This document shows, in pieces, positions 55,101-63,589 of a stretch of DNA of 64,000 nt (its first letter is position 1; the number at the start of each line of letters is the position of its first letter). The position numbers were made by a program, and so were the translations under genes. Origin of the DNA: Sepiola atlantica (lineage: Eukaryota; Mollusca; Cephalopoda; Sepiida; Sepiolidae); NCBI GenBank assembly GCA_963556195.1, contig OY744547.1:1309201-1373200 (forward strand), read 5' to 3'. The notes beneath the pieces are model-generated. The model was not told the DNA's origin and ran no database searches. It saw only the letters and a program-made list of their open reading frames with translations.

Positions 55101-58100
55101 CAAATATTTAAGAATACTTTTTGGAATTTTCCAAATATTTAGGAATACTTTTTGGAATTTTCCAAATATTTAGAATACTTTTTGGAATTTTCCAAATATT
55201 TGGGGAAACTTTTTGGAATTTTCCAAATATTTAGGAATACTTTTTACAATTTTCTAAATATTTAGGAATAACTTTTAGAATTTGTAAAATATGTTCCAAA
55301 CGCTTTTCCCAAATATTTTTTAAATTCCAAACGCTTTTCCCAAATATTTTTTAAATTCCAAACGCTTTTCCCAAATATTTTTAAAATTCCAAACGCTTTT
55401 CCCAAATATTTTTAAAATTCCAAACGCTTTTCCCAGATATTTTTAAAATTCCAAACGCTTTTCCCAAATATTTTTTAAATTCCAAACGCTTTTCCCAGAT
55501 ATTTTTTAAATTCCAAACGCTTTTCCCAGATATTTTTAAAATTCCAAACGCTTTTCCCAAATATTTATAAAATTCCAAACGCTTTTCCCAGATATTTTTA
55601 AAATTCCAAACGCTTTTCCCAAATATTTAGAAGATTCCAAACGCTTTTTTTTCCCCAAATCTTTAATAATATAAGAAATAGTGACTCAATGGGTCACGGG
55701 TTGTTTAGTAATAAATGAAATCTTGCGTTTTTTATAACTTGTATTTTTTTTCCCTTCTTCAGAAACTGAATGAATATGATGAGAAGTGTTCCAATCTAAG
55801 TTTGAAGCTGGGAAAATCCGGGGATCAATTGAAGGAGGAGCAGCAGATTAATAAGTCGCTTTCCGAAGAATTGTCGATGGCCCAACACAGGATCAATGAT
55901 TTGAAAATTGAGTTTGAAGACATGATCCTTGTCCAAGATGAACTGGCCGTTCAGGTGACACAATTAACGCAGGTAACACACGCTTTGTCACTCGTTCGTT
56001 TCGTGTTTGTCGAGAGCAGAAAAGTTCTCAACCCCGGGATTGAGACCCCTAAGTTTATGGCAGCATGATATTAAAGGCCACAAAGCCATAAAAATAATCA
56101 TCTAATTATGGTACGAATCATCCATTCTTGCTGTCATCATCATCATCTACAGTTTAGCGCATGTGTTCATTGACTTTTAGAAATTGACTTCCAAACTAAC
56201 CTATCTCTAGTCAGATTTTGGTACTTCCATCGAACATGAACCAGTTTTAATGAACTTCGCGTCAACAGCGTTCGGACATGCTACGTAAACACGCGAGAGA
56301 TGACGAGCTGCTGTCAGTAACCAGCCGACAATTTTCTAACCAGTATCGAAATTGATTAAAGCCAGAAGCAATTGATCGAAGCCTTGCTAGTATACGCTAA
56401 ACACACCTGCATATAGATACACAAGACTTTGTCAGTGGGGTACTACAGTTTGACTAACACTAATGAACACAAAGTACCTACTAGACAACATCCTTGAGTG
56501 TATTCGGTCTCTCTGTACAAGGGTTTGTCAGGACAACCTGACATGAGGATACTTCCCCCTAAAAGTAAACCGTGATCAAATATTCAAAATAACATAATAT
56601 TCACAGTACAAATAAGATCCCCTCGACACTGCTATACACTGGCTCATACGAGGAATAGTGCACCTTCTAGTGATGTTACGTCAAGTGATTCCACCAGACT
56701 AGATGAATTTTTGTCCTGGAATCCGGTAAGACCAAAAGACTGCAAGAAAAATATACTAGTTAACTGCTCAATTGGGGAAAAGAAAATTAATGTTCTTAAC
56801 TTTTTTACTAACTATTTACTATTTGAGAAATAAAGGAGAACTTTTATCAAATTATTGGTCAAGTGGGCCAGGTTTCGTCAGGGGGTGTCGGTTTTTCAGC
56901 CATTTTATGTACTGATTTGGAAAAAAAATGCTGACTCGTTTCTCGAGGAGTTTATTATATAAAAGTGTGTCTAGAGATTGGAATCTGGGTGGAAGAGAAA
57001 AAGGGGTTGGGTGAGGGAGGGGGAAAGAGAGAAAGGTAGAGAAATAAAAGTTTTAATAGAAATATATGTTACACTTGTCCGGGACAACACCAAGTATCCT
57101 TGCTAGTTTCAATTTAAAGGATGCCGGGGGGGGGGGGGGGGGGCTTTTTACTCATTTAAAATTTAAAAAAATGTAATTTTCATTTCTTACTGATTTTCTT
57201 GATAAATTTAATTACTCTTTTATTCTTCCCAGGAAAAAATGGAAACCAAAAAGAAAGTCGAGATTTTACAAGGCGAGAAAACTGAGTTGACCGAAAAACT
57301 GAAATTCCTCCAAAACCAAAAAGATGAAACTCTTGGAAAGAATAAAATTCTTGAAGAAGAGAATGAAATGTTTAAGGTACATAATTTCAGCGCTTATCTT
57401 TTAATTTGTCGTAGATATTATTATGCAAGGTTTGATATGAAAACTTAAGTGAAAATAGCCCTTAAGTGATTACTTCGGCTAAGTCGGACGTTATGTTTTC
57501 GGTCAAGTTTGTTACGATGCTTGTTTGTGTATTCCCATCACTTGACTAATTGTCACCAAACTTGATCTCATTTTGGAATATCTATGTCAAAGGTTTTTAT
57601 TATTTTTTATTAGCAAAAATATTCATCACGGCCTTAGTTCAGTCTTGAGAGACGGGTGCCTGCATGTGTAATTTTGAAGCAAGGGTTGTGCAATCCTCTT
57701 CTGAATTGGCACTGCTTGATGGCAAGGAGAAGTCCAGGACAACTGGAAACAATTCCGAAATAAGTGGAGAGGACATTCAGGCCGCATTCAGCACTTGGTA
57801 TTTCCAAATGGTCACCCATTTAGTATTGACCAGGATCAACACCGCTTAATTTTGGTTATCTAACGGTAAACTGGTGTGTCAACGCGATTATGTAGTATAC
57901 ATACACATAAGTGTGTTAACCTATCGTGTGTGTATATATATATATATATATATAGCATTAGATAAAGTGAAAGAATAAAATAAGGTGCAAATCAAATTTT
58001 ATTAGAATTCAATGTTCAGACAAAGTACCTTAAAGTCCTTAACTCATGAGTTTTCAAAGAAAATTCTTCTCCTCAGAGGACCATTACCATAATGACATTA

Positions 58101-58383
58101 CTGCAGGTAATAAAATTAAAATTTGAAAATATATAAAATATAAAACATCAAATATATCGGCCCAAAAGATACTTTTTTGTTAAAGCTATACAGTTCATCC
58201 AAGTCATTTAAAATTTAAAAGATATTCAGGAAAGATATCAAGGAGGTTGATTGAAAAATGATCCAGGTGGTGAGTGGTAGTCCAAAAACGAAAAAGTTAT
58301 CCAGGCGGGAAATCCGTTTGCAATCGATGCAGTAAATGACAGTGAAAAATGTATCCAAGGTGTATGCAAATTAATAAAACGAG

Positions 58384-58432
<49 letters not shown>

Positions 58433-61400
58433 TCATGTATCCACATAAAATGTTATAAAGGGATATAATCTTTTATGTAACAATTTTCAGTATTTACTTC
58501 AAAGTACTCATTTTTGCCTGATGATTCCCTAAGGGGATGAAACGCAGAAGCCTCTGTGTAGCTTAATTGCCATAAATATATTTTCATAACTTATATAGTA
58601 TCTTGGCCTCCATTCAGTCTTAAAATATAATGGATACACCCTGTAAGAGTGGTTGCACATGTAATTGTGAAGCAAGGGTTGCGCAATCCCAAGCCACACC
58701 TCTCCTGAATCGGCACTGCTTGATTCCAGTCACAAGAAGTCCAGGACGACTGGAAACAATGCTGAGATAAGTGGAGAGAACATACAGCACCTGGTATTCC
58801 GAAATGGTCACGCATATAGCAAAATTATTGGTAATTGTTTTTAAGCAAAAATACCTATTTAAAAAAAAAAAGAAAAAGGGATCATAGTTAAAAAAATATA
58901 TTTATGTAATGTTTTTTTTTTAATGTTGCTATGTTATGTTAATTTATTTTTAAAAAAAATCCTTATGTGAGATTCGAACTCTGGTGTTGCTATTGTAAAA
59001 ACTACTCCCTTAGTAATGTGTACACTGCCTATTCCTTTTTTGTCAACCAATAGCATGTTTCTATTTGCTTACGAACAAACTCCAAAAACGCTGTAACTTT
59101 TTAAAATGGTATATACAGGGTGGGCAAAAATAAGGGTCCTATTTTTAAAAATTCATAACTTTTTTATTTATTGATTTTTTTTTTTTTTTTTTTAGAATAA
59201 GTAAAGGACCCCTTCCTAAGCAAGCATGAGCCGTATTAGCCCTAAGGAACGTACCCTCATTTAGAAAACATTATTTTTGCTTAAAAAACTCAAAACAGTG
59301 TAAAAAACAATACTTTAGTTTTTGTAAGTTTTAAGAAGTGTTTTTCGGCTAAAATTTGTTTTGTTTATTTCAAAAAATCTCGGAAGGGTCAGTCTACACA
59401 CACATAAAGTTTGGTGAATTTAACTTTTATTTTGTGGAAGTTATTCAAATTCAAGTTATTCAAATTTAAAGATAGGACCCTTATTTTGGCCCACCCTGTA
59501 GATTGTCTGATTATTGTTGAAAAATAAAGCAAAATTGTCCACAAATTGAGCAATCCCGAAAAAGCTATTAACTAGTTACACACAATTTGTAACATCATTC
59601 TATTTATAAAATAAATTGGAAAAAACATTAGTTTAATTTTTTTCATTTCATGTAAATTTGTCAAAAAAAAAATATTTGATGCAGCATTTTTATGGTTTTT
59701 GAGACAACTTTGTTGAAAATAAATGTTATTAATTAATTGATGTAATTAATTTTAATTAATTTTAATTGATTTTTAATGTGGCAAATATTATGTAGTCTAG
59801 TTGGTATTAATTAATTTATTTTAATATTTTTGGTGCTTATACATATGAAAAACGCATTTCCAAATAAAAACTATTGTTGATACTTACGTATCAGGCAAAA
59901 ATAAGTATCTACACCAAAAATTAGCAAAGATTATCGAGTAGAATTTTAATTAAAAATAAAATTCAGTTTTATCGTATTTTGCCAAGCGCCATTTGTTTAT
60001 TACTTGTTTATATGAAAGACTTAGTTACGTCCCCCTGATTTACGCGTTTTTCACTCGAATCAATGGCGGATCCGTAAAATACGATAAAACTAGATACCTA
60101 TTTTTGTCTCATACATATAAGTATATCAAAGAGTTTTCTGGTTAATTTATTTGGAACTGCGATTTTGATCTGCATTTTTCATGTGTGCCATCATCTGCAT
60201 AAGCACCATATTTTTTTTATTAATTTTCATTGATTTTAATTAATGTTAATTCGTTTTAATAGAAATTTTATCCTTAACATAATCTCCGTGTTTGTTTTTT
60301 GAAAATTTTTATTTTCTTTCCAGTCTCAACTTTCAAGCCGGGAAAAATCCGTATTTGAAACCCAAAAAGTGACTGAGACGTTGCGTACTGCAATCGCGGA
60401 AGTTTCTGGCGAAATACAGGTTTACGAGCAAGAAAACAATGCCTTAACGAAGAAACTAGAGAAAGAGAAACAATTATCATCAACTAAAAAGGTTTGCCAC
60501 TTATTTGTAGACCGCTTCATGACGCAGCCTACAGTTCTGGTATCAATATTGTAAAACTACTCCCTTAGTAATGTGTACTCTGCCTATTCCTTTTTTGTCA
60601 ACCAATCACGTGTTTGTATTTGCTGACTGGAGGCCGATTATTGTTGACATTATTTTCATAAATCTTTTGGTGAATAAATTAATTATTAAGATGCTTTTAT
60701 AATAAAGATTGTAGCAGGATTATTATTATCTAACATATAAAGTTATCTTGTCGGATTTTCAAAGTAAGACCCAAATAGCATTTAATTTGACAAATCAAAC
60801 TTTTCTTCTGACGAGCCAATTTACATTTGTTATTGTTGTACCATGTTATTGGCAATATAATAACGTAGTTAGATACAATTTATGTTTTAAAAATTACTTG
60901 ACTCACCCAGATGACAGCTAATAGGAAACATTTTTAAATAATCGCCTAAAAATTTTCTATAATAAAATCGTCAGACAAGATATCGTCTGTCTGTTGCAAT
61001 TCACATTTACGTAACTTTAACATTTTTTTCTTCCGAGCTAAAAAATTTCCTGTCCTTGATATCATACCATGACACATAGCACTAATTCTAATCTTAGCTA
61101 CATAGAAGATACTGCCAAATCAACTGCAAAAAAAAGGTAGGCTCCCTCCACCGGGCGAGAAAATTTCTCTCGCCTGCTAGTATTCTATACTTCTATAAAG
61201 CCACCATTCGCCCATGCATGGTATATCGTTGCAACATCTGGGCTGGTGCACCAATCACTAGTCTCTCCCTCTTTGACAGGGTCCCAAAAAAGAGCCTCTA
61301 ACCTAATAGGTCCTACACTGTCTACCAAGCTCCAGCCCCTGTCCCATCGCTGCAATATTGCATTCCTGTGCTTATTTTAAAAGTACATCCACGGCATGTG

Positions 61401-63587
61401 CACTTGAAATTTGTGTTTTTCATTAGACGTTTTTCTTTAATAATCCTTTTAAAAAAAAATAGCCCAAAATACGGACCTCATAATTGCAAAAAATTTGGTA
61501 ATTTCTCCACCATTTATTTATTTTTGAAGCTATTCTTATGAAACTTTGTAATCTTATGTAAAATTATGTGCTCTTTCTGATTATGCAGTTAGATTTTATG
61601 TATCTCTTTACTTTAAGCCATGAATTATGAATTACAATGTGTACAAACAGTAAATTGAAGACTGGCAGACGATAAATTCAGACAAAGAAAATCAAAGTAA
61701 AATGCATATCTAATATATAAAGTAGAGACGTTTTTTCCCCTGTACCTTCTCGGAGTATAGGAAAATAACCATATACAAAACAGGCTACTAAACTCACCGC
61801 TATACTACACTTATTCACTCGAGCGTGTTTTAGTAAAGTTGTTATTATTTTTTCCAACCTAACACTTAATATTACATTTGGCCCACCAACGTCTCTCCAA
61901 AAACCAACTCCATATAGGTGGTAGCAAAGACTTTTCCCCCTAACAATTGTGTACTGTGACTACACTCATCGACACCGGGAAGTAATAAACACAGTTTACT
62001 TTTCACAAAACAGTCCGCCCTTATTTATTATTTGCCTGGTATTAATTTACTACATAATATAAAACAATACGCAAACAAATAATGACCGCTCCCGTTGAAT
62101 CCTATGATATTCCGCGAATATCAGATTACGTTTTTCCTATTTCTAACTATGATTTCCACATTTACATTCATTCCGGAATCAAGCGAATGACATTAACGAA
62201 CACAGTTCCTGCAACATTTATTCTTCAAATATGGCGGCTACAATTCCTTCATTAAATCGACTTCCTACTTAATTCAATAGCCGCCAAGATGCTGTTAGTC
62301 CCCGACACATTTATATTTTCAAAATCATATACCTTTAACCCTTCCCAAATAAATGACATAAACCGTGTCATTGTTGAACTTTACTTTTCGCTGCCAGAAG
62401 CTGCCAGTAAACAAGCTTACGTTAACTCGCATATTTTCACATGTATTTTTCAAGTAGTAACTGTGGCGCAATGGTTAAGAAGGGAGGTTTCATTATCGCC
62501 AGTATTGGCGTTCGATCCCATTCTGCTCTAAACCATTTTCTTTTCTTTTTTTTTAATTTAAAACATTCACCAACACGGTAGAGGGGGGGGGAGAAGAACA
62601 ATAGGCGGTTTCTTTTTTATTCAATAGGTAGTACTTTCTCCCGCGCAACGCCGGGCGACGGGTTCTGCTAGTATAAGAATAAAGAACGAACAAACCATAG
62701 CTAAACAACTGTTATTATTTTTTTTTTGTCAAAGGAAAAATTGTTTATCAAATGTTTTTAAATAAGAAGATTTTTTTTTATATATATATATATAACAATC
62801 AACAAACCCACTGTTTTTAACCAATTTCTTGTTTGTTTTTTTTTGTTTTTGTTTTATTTTCAATGTTTTTCTTCAATGTTTTTTTTCTTTTTAACATTTT
62901 CTGGTTTACGGTTAGTTTTACGCTAGAAGTGACCGTTGCTGACGGAACTCAATGAGTCCTTCGGCAGATTCAACCCGCTAAAACATCGTAGAAATTCATT
63001 TTTTTAAAACGCGCTGCAGATCGTAGAAATTAATTTCTTCCAAAAGTTATCGCCCGATTGTCTAATGCCTGCTGGAATCTGATTGGTTGATAGTTGCGTC
63101 AACTTTCAGGCGCTTCCGAGACCTGCCCGAACGGTGACGACGCAAAGTCACAGAAACGCGGTGCGTTCTCTATAAGATTACCAAAAAAATCAAGAAAGAA
63201 CAAGAGGGGGGGGGGGGCAAGCGAGAAAAGAAAGAAAGAAAGAAAGGAAGGAAGGAAGGAGCGAGTGTTTCCTTTCTGTCTGCTGCTATTTCTACTATTA
63301 CAAATAGCTGTCAATCATAGAGTCGGGGAAGGGGAAAAGCATGTTAGTTACAAATTTAGTATTTTTGTCTCTTAAAATTTTCGCTTTCTTTTCTGGTGCA
63401 GTTGATATTCGATAATTCTTTTCTTCTTCTTTTTTTTTTTTTGTTCCAGGACGAAGTTGCCAGACTTTCAGAAAAGTTAAGAAATTCTGAAGACAAACTG
63501 TGCGCAGCAGAAAGTACGAAACAAATGCTACAGAAAGAACTGTCCGCCTACGAAGTAACGCTGAAAAAAATGTCGTCCGACTTGGAG
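48371..63587 (+). CDS. TAX1BP1/CALCOCO-like SKICH autophagy receptor, 3'-incomplete, six exons
   Basis: Six exons join in frame (phases 1,0,0,0,0) into 391 codons from ATG 48373. The first two encode a SKICH domain, with motifs RDWIGLYKVGW, DDGDFYQFCYV and GASTPFQFKRP diagnostic of the TAX1BP1 / CALCOCO1 / CALCOCO2 (NDP52) family. Residues DMLII occupy the place of the family's non-canonical LC3-interacting motif (LVV in NDP52). The later exons encode long heptad-rich coiled coil. The known family role is cytosolic: linking ubiquitinated cargo to ATG8 proteins and dampening NF-kB signalling. The C-terminal zinc fingers that would separate TAX1BP1 from its paralogues lie beyond the window, so I leave the symbol blank. 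Introns are 1.3-4.0 kb and repeat-filled. Confidence 0.9.
48741..49060 (+). mobile_element. Repeat R1, copy 5
   Basis: TTTTGGCTAAGATCAAAGTG to CTGGAGAGGAGTAAATCAAT. It lacks the segment TGAGGCGCCCCTA and part of TTTAATGGCCAGAGTGCTC, otherwise it matches 30948-31317. Confidence 0.82.
49082..49115 (+). mobile_element. Extra mariner terminal repeat
   Basis: GAGCGGCGTTCAATAAGTAA then TGCCCCTGACCCAT is a second copy of the mariner end, 82 bp upstream of the full element and in the same orientation, with (AT)n between. Confidence 0.75.
49164..50446 (-). mobile_element. mariner transposon (1.28 kb, defective)
   Basis: The inverted ends TGAGGGGCGTTCAATAAATA-ATGCCTCTGACCCA and (RC) TGAGACGCGTTCAATAAGTA-ATGCCCCTGACCCA bound the element. 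The length is typical of mariner. It is inserted antisense in the first coding intron of the SKICH gene. Confidence 0.88.
49237..50293 (-). pseudogene. mariner transposase, DD34D, nonsense and frameshift
   Basis: The natural ATG is at 50293, but codon 5 is TAG (M-E-L-V-stop). Reading on: RSVIRFLYLKGRTPKETFDE (HTH), DLVKRWYREFK, VRWIPRLLTPFQKQERV, LITQDETWVHHYD (first catalytic D). After a frameshift near 49720 follow GKVMLIVFWGQDG, ILLLQDNAPVHNSH (second D) and YSPDLAPSDFHLFPAMK (third D, 34 residues after the second), ending SYVEKD. All three catalytic aspartates survive; two lesions kill it. Confidence 0.9.
50872..50983. repeat. Short inverted repeat next to MITE
   Basis: TACAAAATATCAATTTTTTT-TGAAGAGG is mirrored by CCTCTTCAAAAAAAAATTGA-TGTTTTGTA. 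The 456-bp MITE starts at its right edge. Confidence 0.65.
50986..51441. mobile_element. 456-bp MITE with ~130-bp TIRs (TA flanks)
   Basis: GGGGTGGGACGTAATGGGTG through AAATTTCAGATTCATGCGAG and TTTTGCAAAATTCAGGTGCA is mirrored exactly at 51320-51441. TA lies on both sides (50984-50985, 51442-51443). No ORF. The right end is 92 bp before the second coding exon of the SKICH gene. Confidence 0.85.
51535..51761 (+). CDS. SKICH gene exon, end of SKICH plus LIR-like region
   Basis: The acceptor TTTCAG ends at 51534 and the donor GTAAGA starts at 51762. It finishes the split codon T|CG to give LFPS-AHKMPEDDGDFYQFCYV, then GHVKGASTPFQFKRP and an acidic linker ending ENDMLIIHSKTCLLEETI with the start of the coiled coil. 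The exon lies only 92 bp after a 456-bp MITE. The frame is open upstream into that MITE. Confidence 0.9.
51795..52790. repeat. Helitron-like end plus polypyrimidine tract in SKICH intron
   Basis: ACTAGCAGGGCAACTCGGCG at 51804 is, on the - strand, a Helitron-type 3' terminus (CGCCGAGTTGCCCTGCTAGT). After it, 51940-52715 is almost pure pyrimidine (TTTCTTTTCTTTTCTC). The stretch GTGCTTAATCGATCC...GGATTAAGCACC at 52717-52784 is inverted-repeated. Frames are artefacts. Confidence 0.7.
53050..53345 (+). repeat. Inverse copy of the 39175 repeat
   Basis: GGTTATTTAATGCCGAATCT, TTTTGGTAAAATGATTC, AGAACATGATTAAGTTTTGC and CATCAATGTTTGGTGCATTT correspond in reverse to 39185-39430. Confidence 0.7.
53585..53785 (+). 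repeat. ~50-bp tandem repeat, four copies
   Basis: ACATAATTTCTAATGTTTTT plus TTGCCAATAAAAACAATA repeats four times, alternating AAGTAAAA and GGGAAATG linkers. Confidence 0.93.
54355..54650 (+). pseudogene. Merlin/IS1016-like transposon N-terminal fragment
   Basis: NFEDLLFFLRDNCKIIDFCA in one frame is followed, across TTTCAG, by ETCICGAEMRLIPYATRSDG then FVWRCPNWTCRKKVPIRRGS. The C-x-CG...W-x-C-x3-x-C-x-K-K-x-x-I-R-x-GS zinc-ribbon pattern is typical of Merlin transposase N termini. The DDE part is absent. A short telomere-like run follows at 54587-54606. Confidence 0.5.
55003..55280 (+). repeat. 31-bp minisatellite array, + orientation
   Basis: Units of TTTTTGGAATTTTCCAAATA plus TTTAGGAATAC repeat about nine times. 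The downstream array 55290-55660 is the same unit in reverse. Confidence 0.93.
55290..55660 (-). repeat. 31-bp minisatellite array, - orientation
   Basis: Units of AAATTCCAAACGCTTTTCCC plus AAATATTTTTA repeat about 12 times. On the - strand they read ATATTTGGGAAAAGCGTTTG-GAATTT, aligning with ATATTTAGGAATACTTTTTG-GAATTT of the first array. The end is about 100 bp before a coding exon. Confidence 0.9.
55763..55972 (+). CDS. SKICH gene coiled-coil exon 1
   Basis: The acceptor TTCTTCAG ends at 55762 and the donor GTAACA starts at 55973; 70 codons, phase 0. The heptad-rich sequence runs KLNEYDEKCSNLSLKLGK, then KSLSEELSMAQHRINDLKI and LAVQVTQLTQ. A second GTGACA donor at 55954 (after TTCAG) would shorten the exon by 18 bases in frame. 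It lies about 100 bp after the inverted 31-bp arrays. Confidence 0.82.
56455..56830 (-). repeat. Unclassified repeat, copy 2
   Basis: The reverse of 40975-41320: CCTACTAGACAACATCCTTG, GGTTTGTCAGGACAACCTGA, CACCAGACTAGATGAATTTT and CTCAATTGGGGAAAAG. It sits inside a SKICH-gene intron, so it is dispersed, not local. Confidence 0.65.
57065..57110 (+). mobile_element. Decayed Helitron 3' end
   Basis: GTCCGGGACAACACCAAGTA then TCCTTGCTAG followed by T resembles the ends at 27787-27810 and 62640-62671. No matching 5' end is defined. Confidence 0.45.
57233..57376 (+). CDS. SKICH gene coiled-coil exon 2
   Basis: The acceptor TTCTTCCCAG ends at 57232 and the donor GTACAT starts at 57377; 48 codons, phase 0. 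It encodes a charged coiled coil with K/E-rich heptads (METKKKVEILQGEKTELTEK, then LKFLQNQKDETLGK and EEENEMFK). Confidence 0.82.
57628..57895 (-). mobile_element. 5S rRNA-derived SINE (SINE3 type), copy 1
   Basis: On the - strand, AAATTAAGCGGTGTTGATCC (5S box A region), TGGTCAATACTAAATGGGTG-ACC (box C region) and GGAAATACCAAGTGCTGAAT follow in the order and spacing of 5S rRNA positions ~50-115. The unrelated SINE body and the tail GACTGAACTAAGGCCGTGAT come next. Confidence 0.72.
58028..58085 (-). ncRNA. Hammerhead-like module, family D copy 2
   Basis: The - strand reads CTGAGGA, an extra G, AAGAA-loop-TTCTTT, GAAAACTCATGAGTT. The stem II sequence differs from the 23960-23995 copy but still pairs. 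The extra base makes activity doubtful. Confidence 0.35.
58385..58605 (+). repeat. Family E repeat, copy with hammerhead-like end
   Basis: After (AT)n, CATGTATCCACATAAAATGT and TATAATCTTTTATGTAACAA lead to CTGATGA, TTCCC-TAAG-GGGAT, GAAACGC (58518-58545) and GTAGCTTAATTGCCATAAAT. Compared with 305-334 (-), stem II bases differ but pairing is kept. Confidence 0.7.
58605..58815 (-). mobile_element. 5S rRNA-derived SINE, copy 2 (head truncated)
   Basis: On the - strand, GTGACCATTTCGGAATACCA-GGTGCTGTATG equals the last 5S segment, followed by the same body as copy 1 (CTCTCCACTTATCTCAGCAT, GTCCTGGACTTCTTGTGACT) and tail GACTGAATGGAGGCCAAGAT. Confidence 0.7.
59116..59498 (-). mobile_element. 383-bp MITE, copy 2
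   Basis: An inverted copy of 546-930, with ends CAGGGTGGGCAAAAATAAGG and GGCCCACCCTG and TA on both sides (59114-59115, 59499-59500). The interior, such as GAGCCGTATTAGCCCTAAGG, is almost identical, so both insertions are recent. Confidence 0.87.
59831..60212 (+). mobile_element. Palindromic MITE family B, copy 2 (complete)
   Basis: The ends TGGTGCTTATACATATGAAA and CATCTGCATAAGCACCA are inverted; inner inverted segments match 18708-19095. It ends 112 bp before a SKICH-gene coding exon. Confidence 0.72.
60324..60491 (+). CDS. SKICH gene coiled-coil exon 3
   Basis: The acceptor TTTCCAG ends at 60323 and the donor GTTTGC, a weaker non-consensus donor, is at 60492; 56 codons, phase 0. It encodes SQLSSREKSVFETQKVTETL followed by AIAEVSGEIQVYEQENNALT and KKLEKEKQLSSTKK. 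Confidence 0.8.
60745..60905 (+). repeat. Interspersed repeat, copy of 8600-8770
   Basis: TCTTGTCGGATTTTCAAAG, TTTGACAAATCAAACTTTTC and TTGTTATTGTTGTACCATG correspond in reverse to the MTPAP intron copy. Confidence 0.55.
61125..61410 (+). mobile_element. LINE reverse-transcriptase C-terminal fragment
   Basis: AAAGCCACCATTCGCCCATG, AACCTAATAGGTCCTACACT and CCCATCGCTGCAATATTGCA match 33215-33370. It retains the upstream WAGAPITSLSLF-like segment. It is truncated on both sides. Confidence 0.7.
61709..62671 (+). mobile_element. Non-autonomous Helitron with captured tRNA-like unit
   Basis: It begins TCTAATATATAAAGTAGAGA after A and ends CGCAACGCCGGGCGACGGGT-TCTGCTAG before T: the TC...CTAG structure with A|T insertion and a subterminal GC hairpin. 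No helicase ORF. The interior holds a tRNA-like SINE (62463-62525). Confidence 0.78.
62463..62525 (+). mobile_element. tRNA-like SINE head inside Helitron
   Basis: TGTGGCGCAATGGTTAAGAA (box A) and GCGTTCGATCCCATTCTGC (box B) are spaced as in a tRNA. The anticodon region is not tRNA-like, and the 3' side is a T-rich run that could terminate pol III. Confidence 0.6.
62680..63440. other. SKICH-gene intron, no gene recognised
   Basis: An (AT)n run (62778-62793), a G-run with (GAAA)n (63206-63262) and unique-looking sequence. The + strand frame at 63094-63375 covers the simple repeat and has no recognisable motif. Confidence 0.5.
63450..63587 (+). CDS. SKICH gene coiled-coil exon 4 (last in window)
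   Basis: A strong pyrimidine tract ends in TTCCAG at 63449 and the donor GTTAGT starts at 63588; 46 codons, phase 0. It encodes DEVARLSEKLRNSEDKLCAA, then ESTKQMLQKELSAYEVTLKK and MSSDLE. The open phase-0 donor shows the gene continues beyond 64000. Confidence 0.82.
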
Positions 63588-63589
63588 GT

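Noticed and set aside
57640..57890. Functional 5S rRNA gene
   Set aside because: Only the promoter and 3' parts resemble 5S and are heavily substituted; the second copy lacks the head, as expected for a SINE.
63094..63375. 93-residue frame as an exon of the SKICH gene
   Set aside because: It covers a G-run and (GAAA)n repeat, lacks heptad pattern and lies in the intron before a well-defined acceptor at 63449.
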